A stretch of 8,524 nucleotides of DNA from NCBI GenBank assembly GCA_026461645.1, contig JAPJMP010000146.1:1-8524 (forward strand), read 5' to 3'. Positions within the stretch are counted from its first letter, which is position 1. Each line of letters opens with the position of its first letter. A model generated the notes under the pieces. The model made no database searches, was not told the origin of the DNA, and worked only from the letters and a program-made list of their open reading frames with translations. This document shows, in pieces, positions 1 through 7,784 of this stretch. The DNA comes from Burkholderiales bacterium. Lineage in GTDB: Bacteria > Pseudomonadota > Gammaproteobacteria > Burkholderiales > UBA11063. The position numbers were made by a program, and so were the translations under genes.

Positions 1-263
1 AAAATTATATTTAAATTGGCATCATGAAATTGTTTTAGTTGATCATTTAAATATACAAATTTTGATTCTACCGTACTAGTCAGCATCATATTTTTTTGTT
101 TTAAAGATAAAATTTGCGTTTCAAGCGATTTATTTTCGGCATCGGACTGTAGCATCAAGTTATTACCAATCATTAGTGCACCAAAAACTATAATAATGGC
201 AGTTATACTAAAAAATATAGCAACTATAGCGGTTTTATTGTTTTGTTTAATATTTTCTTGCAT
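1..263 (-). CDS. hemX: HemX-like membrane protein, N-terminal part (runs off the left edge)
   Basis: This is an open frame on the minus strand starting with ATG at 263-261 and still open at position 1, giving 87 visible residues. The protein begins MQENIKQNNK, a short polar cytoplasmic tail, followed by one hydrophobic segment (about residues 12-35) and then a polar region rich in Q, K, E and L (about 40-85) that looks coiled-coil. That layout, directly after hemC and hemD, is typical of HemX, the inner-membrane protein annotated as a uroporphyrinogen-III C-methyltransferase-like protein. HemX lacks the real methyltransferase domain and its exact role is not settled. The start lies 27 bases after the hemD stop, with a weak GGGA about 10 bases upstream. 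The call rests on topology and gene order more than on sequence motifs. Confidence 0.72.
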   Translation of the reverse strand, partial: MQENIKQNNKTAIVAIFFSITAIIIVFGALMIGNNLMLQSDAENKSLETQILSLKQKNMMLTSTVESKFVYLNDQLKQFHDANLNII

Positions 264-290
264 CTAATTAAAATCCCGATTAAATAATAT

Positions 291-1028
291 TTAATTTCTT
301 TGCATCGTTTTTGGGCTTAAAATTCCAGGTAGATTTCGTTTAAATTCATCAAGCACCACTACCGAATTGACACCAAAACCATTTAATTGATTTTTTATAT
401 CATCATGCAATGTAATAAAATTCTGTTGTTTAAGCCATTCAATGGCATTGTTTATTTGCGCTTGCTGAAATAACCAATCAACTAAGCCGCTACTAGTAAT
501 AATTATACCTTGCAATTGTGATAGTAAAATTATTTTTTTAAATTCTAGCGTTGATAATTGTTTATAAATTCTTTTATACACTTCAATTATCACATAAACT
601 GCATTATTGTTTTTAAAATAATTATCTAAATAATCATTTCCGCCTTCACCCTTAATCATCAAAATATTTTTATTACTAAAGTCAATAGTATTTAACTTGC
701 TGTCAATCAGAGCTTTTGCTCCTGAGCCAATGGCTGGATAAATCACTTTATTGGTCGTGTATTTTTTGATGCGCTGAGCACTAGCACTACCAACAGTAAT
801 AAACGTTGCACAAGGCGTATTACGAATGATATCTTTAGCATGCTCAATTACTAATGCTGATGAAAAAATAATATAATCAAATCGCTTAATCGATAATTCC
901 AACAATTTGAAATTTGTTTCAAAATATTCAATATCCAACAAGTCTAAAAAATAAGTTGTTATTTGTTGCTGGTTTAAACCACTGATTATTTCATGGGCAT
1001 TATCTTTAGGACAACATACTATATACAT
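291..1028 (-). CDS. hemD: Uroporphyrinogen-III synthase
   Basis: The product is 245 residues, close to the usual 240-260. HemD closes hydroxymethylbilane into uroporphyrinogen III with inversion of ring D, in the cytoplasm, using the product of hemC. Sequence similarity in this family is low, but the expected blocks are present in order: DYIIFSSALVIEHA (51-64), TVGSASAQRI (78-87), KGEGGNDYL (126-134, matching the family's 'rGegGrelL'), EVYKR (149-153) and TSSGLVDWL (178-186). The usual N-terminal 'vtRP' is replaced by IVCCPKD. The frame is open further upstream to 1175, but that extra stretch lies inside hemC and does not resemble HemD. The ATG at 1028-1026 starts one base after the hemC stop, so I take it as the true start, with translational coupling likely because no clear RBS is visible. 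Confidence 0.88.
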   Translation of the reverse strand: MYIVCCPKDNAHEIISGLNQQQITTYFLDLLDIEYFETNFKLLELSIKRFDYIIFSSALVIEHAKDIIRNTPCATFITVGSASAQRIKKYTTNKVIYPAIGSGAKALIDSKLNTIDFSNKNILMIKGEGGNDYLDNYFKNNNAVYVIIEVYKRIYKQLSTLEFKKIILLSQLQGIIITSSGLVDWLFQQAQINNAIEWLKQQNFITLHDDIKNQLNGFGVNSVVVLDEFKRNLPGILSPKTMQRN

Positions 1029-1029
1029 A

Positions 1030-1950
1030 TTATATCTGCTGCTGAATAATTTGCTCAGCTCCTTGAGCAAGCAGCGAATTGGCACAAAGCTGAGCCAAGG
1101 CAAAATGATCTTCAATTTTACTGGTACCACTATAACAACATTGATGATGCAACAATGAGTCAGCCAAGTACGCATTTAAATTAATTTCATTATTAACAAT
1201 AAAGGCATGCACTGCAATTGGTACACTGCATCCAACCTTTAATATTTCGCCAACTTTTCGTTCAGTTTCAACTGCAATTCTAGTTGCCTCATGGTTTAAT
1301 GGTTGTAACAAAGTAAGTAAGTCTTGCCTTTGCTTTAAAACCTCAACCGCTAATGCCCCTTGGCCAATTGCTGGAATAAATGTATTAACAGCAAGCTTTT
1401 GCGTAATTCTGTGGCATAAATTTAAACGTATCAACCCCGAGCTTGCTAAAATAATTGCATCATACTCATTATTATCTAATTTTTTTAACCGCGTATTTAC
1501 ATTACCACGCAACAATTTAGTGGTCAAATGTGGATAATATTTTTTTAATAAAACCTCTCTGCGTGCTGATGCTGTGCCAATAATTCCTCCGCTTGGCATT
1601 TGCTCTAACGACAAGTATTTATTGGAAATAAAGGCATCACTTGGATCTTCTCGTTCCAAGTATGCAGCAATAACAAACTTTTCATCTAATGTTGCGGTTA
1701 TGTCTTTGGTTGAATGCACAGCTAAATCACAACTACCATCAAGTAAAGCTAGCTCCAACTCCTGAGTAAACAATCCCTTACCGCCAATTTTAACTAAAGT
1801 TTGCATTAAATTCTTATCTCCACGCGTAGTAACGCCAGAAATATTAACTTGCAAATTAGGATAGTAGGCACTAAGTTTAGCAGCAACTAAATTTGATTGA
1901 GTTAAAGCTAAGTTACTGCTTCGTGAAATAAGATTTAATCCTGTTAGCAT
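1030..1950 (-). CDS. hemC: Hydroxymethylbilane synthase (porphobilinogen deaminase)
   Basis: HemC joins four porphobilinogen molecules into hydroxymethylbilane on a covalent dipyrromethane cofactor, in the cytoplasm. The 306 residues match the family's usual length. Visible blocks are TTRGD (41-45), GGKGLFTQELE (56-66), DLAVHSTKD (75-83, with the catalytic Asp at 83), EREDPSDAF (99-107), GTASARRE, LRGNVNTRL (147-155), PAIGQGALAVE (193-203) and VGCSVPI (239-245), where Cys241 should hold the cofactor. HSTKD has Thr where most relatives have Met. A GTG lies directly before the chosen ATG, at 1953-1951, and could also be used; neither has a strong RBS (AGTGAAAG lies upstream). The gene follows msbA by 16 bases and is followed by hemD after one base, so it is probably co-transcribed and coupled. 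Confidence 0.96.
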   Translation of the reverse strand: MLTGLNLISRSSNLALTQSNLVAAKLSAYYPNLQVNISGVTTRGDKNLMQTLVKIGGKGLFTQELELALLDGSCDLAVHSTKDITATLDEKFVIAAYLEREDPSDAFISNKYLSLEQMPSGGIIGTASARREVLLKKYYPHLTTKLLRGNVNTRLKKLDNNEYDAIILASSGLIRLNLCHRITQKLAVNTFIPAIGQGALAVEVLKQRQDLLTLLQPLNHEATRIAVETERKVGEILKVGCSVPIAVHAFIVNNEINLNAYLADSLLHHQCCYSGTSKIEDHFALAQLCANSLLAQGAEQIIQQQI

Positions 1951-1966
1951 CACTGGTTGCTTTCAC

Positions 1967-3793
1967 TTAACTTTTTGCTACTTCAGTATTTTGGACTACA
2001 ACTGAATCATCCTCATCTTCCTGAATCCAATTTGATTGTACATTGTACAAATTAGCATAAACTCCATTTTTAGCCAACAATTCTTCGTGGCGTCCAGCTT
2101 CAACTAATTTACCACGCTCCATAACTATAATTTGATCTGCTTGTAATACTGTTGATAATCTATGCGCAATTACTAAGGTGGTTCTATGCTGCATTAATTT
2201 TTCTAAAGCATCCTGAACCAAGCGTTCAGATTGATTATCTAAAGCTGATGTAGCCTCATCTAGAATTAAAATAGGGGCGTTCTTTAAAATTGCTCTAGCA
2301 ATTGCTAACCTTTGTTTTTGACCACCAGATAACCTAGTGCCATTTTCACCAATTAAAGTATCAAAACCATGCGGTAATTGTTCAATAAACTCAAGCGCAT
2401 TAGCTAATTTTGCGGCATGAATTACTTTTTCTTTGGTAGCTTGATTTATATTAAACCCATAAGCAATATTATTAAATACTGTGTCATTGAACAACACCAC
2501 ATCTTGACTTACTAAAGCTATATTCTCGCGTAATGATTTTAATTCAATATCACTATGCTTTACTTGATCAATTAATATTTCACCGCTATCGATATTGTAA
2601 TATCTTGGAATTAAATTAGCGATTGTGGTTTTGCCACTTCCAGAACTACCAACCAGTGCTACAGTCTGTCCTACTTTTATGGTAAAAGAAACATTATCAA
2701 TAATATTCCTTTCTGCTGTTTTATATTTAAAGACAACATTTTTAAAACTTATCGATTCTTTCACTGTAGTTAATTTAATTGTTCCCTCATTTAATTCCTC
2801 TGGATTATCTAAAAATAAAAATACTGATTCTGCCGCAGTTAAACCGCGTTGTAATGACTGGGTAACACTAGTTATACGCTTCATTGGAGCAAAAATCATA
2901 ATCATTGCAGTGATAAAAGAAACAAAATCTCCAGCAGTAAAATGATTGGTTTTAGCTTTGGATGCGGCAAAATATAAAATCATACTTAAAGCACACGCCA
3001 CTAAAAACTGACTGATTCCCGAATTTAAAGAACCAGTTGCTGCCTGTTTTACATTATTAGTTTTAATCGCATGAATACTTTCAGTAAATCTGTTTTCTTC
3101 ATAATTATTACCACCAAATAATTTGACAACTTTTTGCCCCACCACTGCTTCAGAAATAATTTGTGTCATTTGACCATATTGTTGCTGATTTTTATAACTT
3201 AAATTACGTAATTTGCGAGCTAAAACTCTAACTAAAACTAGCACAAATGGCAAGGTAAAGAAACAAAATAAGGTTAATTGCCAATCGGTATAAAATAAGA
3301 GCCCAAGGAGAGCAATAACCGTCACGCCATCTTTAAAAGTAACAGTAATAATGTTAAATCCAGCTTCAGTTATTTGTGTCACATCAAAAATAATGCGCGA
3401 CATAATCCGCCCTGAATTATTATCATCATAATATTGAACAGGTAAATTTAATAAGCGATTAAACATCAATTTTCGCATTTTTTCAACAACTGAACCTGAA
3501 AGCCATGTTGTTAAATAATCATTTATATAGGATGCAATAGCCCTAACTAAAAAAATTATCATTACCAAAATTGGTGTGAAAACAATTGCCGCTCCTTCTT
3601 GATTAATAAACCCTTTGTCAATCAATGGTTTCATTATACCTGCAAATGCTGGTTCTGTTGCAGCAGCAACAATCATTGCCACAATAGATATTGCAAACCT
3701 TTGCCAATACTCAAGCATATAAGTCATCATGCGCTGATAAAGTTTTAGTGAAGTTTTAAAATTATAACTTTTCTTATTTTCTTCTTGACTCAT
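1967..3793 (-). CDS. msbA: Lipid A export ABC transporter, ATP-binding/permease protein MsbA
   Basis: MsbA is a homodimeric half-transporter that flips lipid A-core from the inner to the outer leaflet of the inner membrane. The 608-residue protein has an N-terminal membrane domain (about 30-315, six hydrophobic spans) and a C-terminal nucleotide-binding domain. Motifs are Walker A GSSGSGKT (382-389), Q-loop Gln430, signature LSGGQ (488-492), Walker B ILILDE (508-513), D-loop SALD (516-519) and switch His544. The AATEPA...MKPLID segment (44-59) resembles betaproteobacterial MsbA. The C-terminal tail (590-608) is acidic, then polar. The ATG at 3793-3791 follows GAGG with a 7-base gap. A possible -10 (TATTAT on the minus strand, 3848-3843) lies about 50 bases upstream without a convincing -35. 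It is the first gene of a run into hemC, hemD and hemX. No lpxK is visible next to it. Confidence 0.95.
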   Translation of the reverse strand: MSQEENKKSYNFKTSLKLYQRMMTYMLEYWQRFAISIVAMIVAAATEPAFAGIMKPLIDKGFINQEGAAIVFTPILVMIIFLVRAIASYINDYLTTWLSGSVVEKMRKLMFNRLLNLPVQYYDDNNSGRIMSRIIFDVTQITEAGFNIITVTFKDGVTVIALLGLLFYTDWQLTLFCFFTLPFVLVLVRVLARKLRNLSYKNQQQYGQMTQIISEAVVGQKVVKLFGGNNYEENRFTESIHAIKTNNVKQAATGSLNSGISQFLVACALSMILYFAASKAKTNHFTAGDFVSFITAMIMIFAPMKRITSVTQSLQRGLTAAESVFLFLDNPEELNEGTIKLTTVKESISFKNVVFKYKTAERNIIDNVSFTIKVGQTVALVGSSGSGKTTIANLIPRYYNIDSGEILIDQVKHSDIELKSLRENIALVSQDVVLFNDTVFNNIAYGFNINQATKEKVIHAAKLANALEFIEQLPHGFDTLIGENGTRLSGGQKQRLAIARAILKNAPILILDEATSALDNQSERLVQDALEKLMQHRTTLVIAHRLSTVLQADQIIVMERGKLVEAGRHEELLAKNGVYANLYNVQSNWIQEDEDDSVVVQNTEVAKS

Positions 3794-3858
3794 TAAAAAT
3801 CCTCTACTCTCAAATTTTTAGGATTATGTTACTATTTTTTTTATAATACATCTTAAAC

Positions 3859-3867
3859 TGGTATAAT
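3859..3867 (+). promoter_or_regulatory. Extended -10 promoter for purA
   Basis: TGGTATAAT is a perfect extended -10 element (TGnTATAAT) in the divergent gap between msbA and purA. The region where a -35 should lie is T-rich and a poor match, as is common when the extended -10 is present. Transcription would start near 3874 and leave a purA leader of about 95 bases. A 10-bp palindrome (TAAAGCTTTA, 3914-3923) lies in that leader. It could be an operator, but it does not resemble the PurR box I know, and it is short for such AT-rich DNA. Confidence 0.55.
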
Positions 3868-3931
3868 TTATAACTGAAATTAAAATCATAATTCGGTGGT
3901 AATTTTATCATATTAAAGCTTTAGCCAATAA

Positions 3932-5262
<1,331 letters not shown>

Positions 5263-5263
<1 letters not shown>

Positions 5264-6051
5264 TGAACTTTTTTTCAGCATGTAAATCAATTTTGCTTAC
5301 TGAAGATATTAAGCTTAAGTGCGATTCACTTAAGCTTCTTTACTTTAATTTTAATACTTATAACTTTATGCCACATTCATTGATTGTTTCTATTGAAAAA
5401 CCCGGCAGACCAGTTAAACCAATTTTAGTTGAGCCACAACAAGTAATACGCAGAAAAGTTGGCAACGAAAAAGGCTATGCTGGTTTATTTCATGCACTAG
5501 CTCATATTGAGTATAATGCAATAAATTTATCCCTTGACACCTGTTATCGCTTTCAACACATGCCGCAACAGTATTATTTAAATTGGTTAACTGTTGCCGT
5601 GGAGGAAGTATGTCATTTCGAACTGCTTAATTATTATTTGCATCAATTAGGATACAGTTATGGAGATTTTACTGCACACAATGAGTTATGGGTAATGGCA
5701 TACAAAACAGAATATGATATTTTAGCTCGAATTGGTTTAGTGCATAAAGTTCTAGAAGCAAAAGGCATTGATTCAGCACCAGCTTTGTTACATAAAATTC
5801 CCAAAACAAATTTAATCGCACATAAAATTTTAAATATTATTTATCTCGACGAAATTAAACATGCTCAATTTGGCAACTACTGGTTCAATTATATTTGTCA
5901 ACAACGAAAGATTGATGCAACAACGACTTTTTTTGAACTATTACATCAATTTGCAATTCCTAAAATTACTGGCTCGATTGATTTTGCAGGAAGAATTAAA
6001 GCTGGGTTTAGTCACAAAGAAATTGAATACTTACAAGCAAATAAGGATTAA
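5263..6051 (+). CDS. DUF455 family ferritin-like protein
   Basis: The 262-residue protein matches the DUF455 family along its length: KPGRPVKP (46-53), HALAHIEYNAINLSLD (77-92), EEVCHFELL (114-122), YGDFTAHNELW (133-143), LVHKVLEAKGIDSAP (159-173), DEIKHAQFG (196-204) and AGFSHKEI (247-254). DUF455 belongs to the ferritin-like fold. Glu83, Glu115, His118, Glu165, Glu197 and His200 are in place to bind a di-iron centre, which is an inference from spacing. The function is unknown to me. The fold is shared with the tRNA hydroxylase MiaE, and the next gene modifies tRNA, but that is only suggestive. The start at 5263 overlaps the purA stop and has no clear RBS, so coupling to purA translation is likely. 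Residues 1-35 fit the family's N-terminal helix, so I keep this start over Met36. A perfect hairpin lies within codons 17-25. Confidence 0.85.
5311..5337 (+). repeat. Perfect 11-bp inverted repeat inside the start of the DUF455 gene
   Basis: AAGCTTAAGTG (5311-5321) and its exact reverse complement CACTTAAGCTT (5327-5337) flank a 5-base loop, CGATT. The RNA would fold into an 11-bp stem 48 bases after the DUF455 start codon. It encodes residues around KLKCDSLKL, so it lies in coding sequence. The stretch after it (CTTCTTTACTTTAATTTT) is U-rich but has no clean U-run, so it is a weak terminator at best. It could slow translation or partly stop transcription between purA and the downstream genes. 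Confidence 0.75.
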
Positions 6052-6053
6052 CT

Positions 6054-6782
6054 ATGGAAAAATTTAACTTGAAAAACATTAAAATAGTTTTATGTAATAC
6101 CACCCATAGCGGTAATATTGGTACCGCAGCCAGGGCCATGAAAACTATGGATTTAAATAATTTAGTACTAGTTTCTCCCGAGGCTGTTATTGATGATTTT
6201 TGCTATGCATTAGCTACCAATGCACGCGATGTTGTAGAGCAAGCAAGTATAGTATCAACATTGGATGAAGCCCTATCTGATGTTACTTTAAGTTATGCTC
6301 TAACATCACGTAAACGTGAATTTAATCATAGCTTAAGTACCCCCTATCAAGCCACTCCAGAAATTCTAAGTGCTATTCAAGATAAGCAAAAGGTGGCATT
6401 GGTATTTGGCTGCGAAAGAGCTGGACTAACTATTGAACAGCTAGAAAAATGCAATCGTCTAATTACTATACCAGGCAATCCTAACTACTTTTCTCTAAAT
6501 TTAGCGCAAGCTGTGCAAATAGTTGCCTACGAAATATATCATCAAGCAAACGGGTCAATTGAATATTTAAAGACTAAAATAAAACGCGCAACCTTTGACG
6601 ACAATCAAGGGATTTTACACCACATAGATCTTCTATTAAGTAACGGCGAATATTACCAGAATAAAAATAAAAAATTAGTTATGCGACGCCTACAATATAT
6701 TCTAAACAAAGCAAATTTAGATCAACAAGAGGTAAAACTAATTCGAGGAATGTTAGCTTCAGCAACTAAAATTAAGCATTAA
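6054..6782 (+). CDS. trmJ: tRNA (cytidine/uridine-2'-O-)-methyltransferase TrmJ
   Basis: TrmJ is a SPOUT-fold enzyme that 2'-O-methylates position 32 of tRNAs with S-adenosylmethionine. The 242 residues are the usual length. Visible blocks are the N-terminal HSGNIGTAARAMKTM (18-32, with the motif 1 Asn and Arg), LTSRKREF (83-90), VFGCERAGLT (117-126) and the knot motif IPGNPNYFSLNLAQAVQIVAYE (starting at 139, Ser147-Leu148-Asn149). The C-terminal helical extension ends in RGMLAS, like the family's 'LRGil'. VFGCE has Cys120 where TrmJ usually has Arg (FGRE). The ATG follows AAGGA (6043-6047) with 6 bases between, inside the last codons of the DUF455 gene, and starts 2 bases after its stop. Its last 11 bases overlap the end of plsC on the other strand. 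Confidence 0.93.
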   Translation: MEKFNLKNIKIVLCNTTHSGNIGTAARAMKTMDLNNLVLVSPEAVIDDFCYALATNARDVVEQASIVSTLDEALSDVTLSYALTSRKREFNHSLSTPYQATPEILSAIQDKQKVALVFGCERAGLTIEQLEKCNRLITIPGNPNYFSLNLAQAVQIVAYEIYHQANGSIEYLKTKIKRATFDDNQGILHHIDLLLSNGEYYQNKNKKLVMRRLQYILNKANLDQQEVKLIRGMLASATKIKH

Positions 6783-7503
6783 GTTTAATTAATTCTTGAT
6801 TAATACAGCTTTCAACTGTTTGCATTAAGTTAACAGCATCTTCATTTACACTATAAACAGCTGGACAAATTATGACTGTAATTTTACCTGGAAACAAACA
6901 AAATTGACCTTTAGGAAAGCAATAACCAGCATTATGCGCCACTGGAACAATTGGTGCATTTAGCACTTTACTTAATTGAAAAGCTCCGATTTTATATCTA
7001 ACCCGATGTTGTGGCAGCATACGCGTGCCTTCAGGAAAAGCTAAAATCCAAAAGCCATTATTAAACCTTTCTTTTCCTTGATCAATGACTTGTTTAATGG
7101 AAATAATACCATTATTACGATTAATCGCAATAGGCGAGCACATTTTTAACGCCCATCCAAAAAAAGGTATTGACAATAATGCTCTTTTTAAAATCCAAAC
7201 ATGTGGCGGAAAAATTTGACTGAAACAAAGTGTCTCCCACGCTGACTGATGGTTGCTAATAATTATTGACTGTGCATCAGGTATGTGTTCTTTACCAAAT
7301 ACCTCATATTTAACACCACATAAGTTGCGAGCTAAAAAATTAAAGCACCAAGTCCATATTAATGCAATTTTATGCCTTATTTTTAAAGAAAAAGGTGCAA
7401 GAAAAATAGAAAAAAGAGAAGCAATAATAGTTAAAACACCCATTATAAACCACAAAATAGTTGAACGCAACCTTATCTTAAAAGTTTTCTCGTGCACTGA
7501 CAT
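6772..7503 (-). CDS. plsC: 1-acyl-sn-glycerol-3-phosphate acyltransferase
   Basis: PlsC adds the second acyl chain to lysophosphatidic acid, giving phosphatidic acid at the inner membrane. The 243-residue protein has an N-terminal hydrophobic segment (about 14-37) and the acyltransferase blocks: NHQSAWE (84-90), ILKRALLSIPFFGWALK (104-120), PIAINR (124-129), FPEGTR (156-161) and APIVPVAHNAG (183-193). The catalytic motif is H85-x4-E90, whereas most PlsC proteins have H-x4-D. From memory the Glu form is normal in betaproteobacterial PlsC, so I do not read it as inactivating. The ATG has AAGG 8 bases upstream. The gene faces trmJ and overlaps its last 11 bases, leaving no room for a terminator between them. 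It has its own promoter candidate just upstream. Confidence 0.93.
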   Translation of the reverse strand: MSVHEKTFKIRLRSTILWFIMGVLTIIASLFSIFLAPFSLKIRHKIALIWTWCFNFLARNLCGVKYEVFGKEHIPDAQSIIISNHQSAWETLCFSQIFPPHVWILKRALLSIPFFGWALKMCSPIAINRNNGIISIKQVIDQGKERFNNGFWILAFPEGTRMLPQHRVRYKIGAFQLSKVLNAPIVPVAHNAGYCFPKGQFCLFPGKITVIICPAVYSVNEDAVNLMQTVESCINQELIKLNA

Positions 7504-7534
7504 GGAATAAGCCTTATATTTAATTCAAGGAATC

Positions 7535-7543
7535 ATTTTAACA
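7535..7543 (-). promoter_or_regulatory. Candidate extended -10 promoter for plsC
   Basis: Read on the minus strand, this is TGTTAAAAT, an extended -10 with a TAAAAT hexamer. It would start transcription near 7528, about 25 bases before the plsC ATG. The -35 region (TAATAA-like) is a poor match. The position is good, but such motifs arise easily in AT-rich DNA. Confidence 0.4.
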
Positions 7544-7613
7544 TAAAAACACCTTAGTTATTAAAGCAATACAATAAATTTTTATAAATCATAACATTTA
7601 TTGAATCAATGAA

Positions 7614-7643
7614 TTGACAAATTCTGTAGTGTTGTTATATAAC
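7614..7643 (+). promoter_or_regulatory. Sigma-70 type promoter with consensus -35
   Basis: A perfect -35 TTGACA (7614-7619) is followed by TATATA (7636-7641, 16-base spacer) or TATAAC (7638-7643, 18-base spacer). Transcription would begin near 7649. It points at an RBS and ATG at 7668-7679. This is the best -35 match I see in the window, yet it drives no intact long gene. Confidence 0.6.
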
Positions 7644-7676
7644 TATGTAATATATTTTTTTATTCATGGAGAACAA

Positions 7677-7733
7677 ATGGCAATTTTCTTTATAACTAAT
7701 ACATTAAAAAAAGTATTGGATTTATTTTTTTAA
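7677..7733 (+). CDS. Possible 18-residue small protein or gene remnant
   Basis: The frame MAIFFITNTLKKVLDLFF ends in TAA at 7731-7733. It has an RBS, GGAG at 7668-7671, 5 bases before ATG, and lies about 30 bases after the predicted start of the promoter at 7614-7643. The peptide is hydrophobic with a central Lys-Lys and could form an amphipathic helix. It could be a real small protein, a leader peptide, or the stump of a gene whose body is lost. I recognise no family. The support is its start signals only; chance ORFs of this length are common. Confidence 0.3.
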   Translation: MAIFFITNTLKKVLDLFF

Positions 7734-7734
7734 T
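7696..7734 (+). terminator. Weak terminator-like hairpin with T-run
   Basis: CTAATAC (7696-7702) can pair with GTATTGG (7713-7719) through seven pairs, one of them G-U, around a 10-base loop. TTTATTTTTTT (7721-7731) follows. The same stretch holds a second, mutually exclusive fold: ATTAAAAAAA (7703-7712) is the exact reverse complement of TTTTTTTAAT (7725-7734). Both stems are AT-rich, so strength is doubtful. If active it would end a transcript of about 85 bases covering the 18-codon frame. Confidence 0.3.
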
Positions 7735-7784
7735 TAGCGCATAATCATTGGCGTTTTCATACAGTTTAGTTAGAGCCCCAAATT

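Larger units (their letters stand above)
7504..7784. other. Intergenic region between plsC and the acyltransferase pseudogene
   Basis: These 281 bases lie between divergent plsC and the pseudogene and have no long frame. They hold the plsC promoter candidate, the TTGACA promoter on the plus strand, the 18-codon frame and its AT-rich hairpin. GGAGAACAAA occurs at 7668-7677 and again at 7804-7813, a 10-bp direct repeat that places the same RBS-like sequence before both frames. From 7735 to 7784 I see nothing further. Confidence 0.5.

Noticed and set aside
1574..1765. A 63-codon plus-strand frame inside hemC
   Set aside because: It is the reverse of strongly conserved HemC codons (including EREDP and HSTKD) and has no RBS or family match.
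2625..2945. A 106-codon plus-strand frame inside msbA
   Set aside because: It lies antisense to the Walker A region and linker of msbA, and its residues look like a reverse-strand shadow.
3914..3923. TAAAGCTTTA palindrome in the purA leader as a purine operator
   Set aside because: It is short, AT-rich and unlike the PurR box, and such palindromes are expected by chance at this composition.
5315..5323. AAGTGCG in the DUF455 hairpin resembles the Haemophilus uptake core AAGTGCGGT
   Set aside because: Only seven of nine bases match and the other genes do not look like Pasteurellaceae. I also saw no neisserial GCCGTCTGAA.
5861..6067. A 68-codon frame overlapping the end of the DUF455 gene
   Set aside because: It lies in another frame over conserved DUF455 residues such as AGFSHKE and overlaps the trmJ start.
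7253..7510. An 85-codon plus-strand frame inside plsC
   Set aside because: It is antisense to the conserved N-terminal half of PlsC and matches nothing I know.
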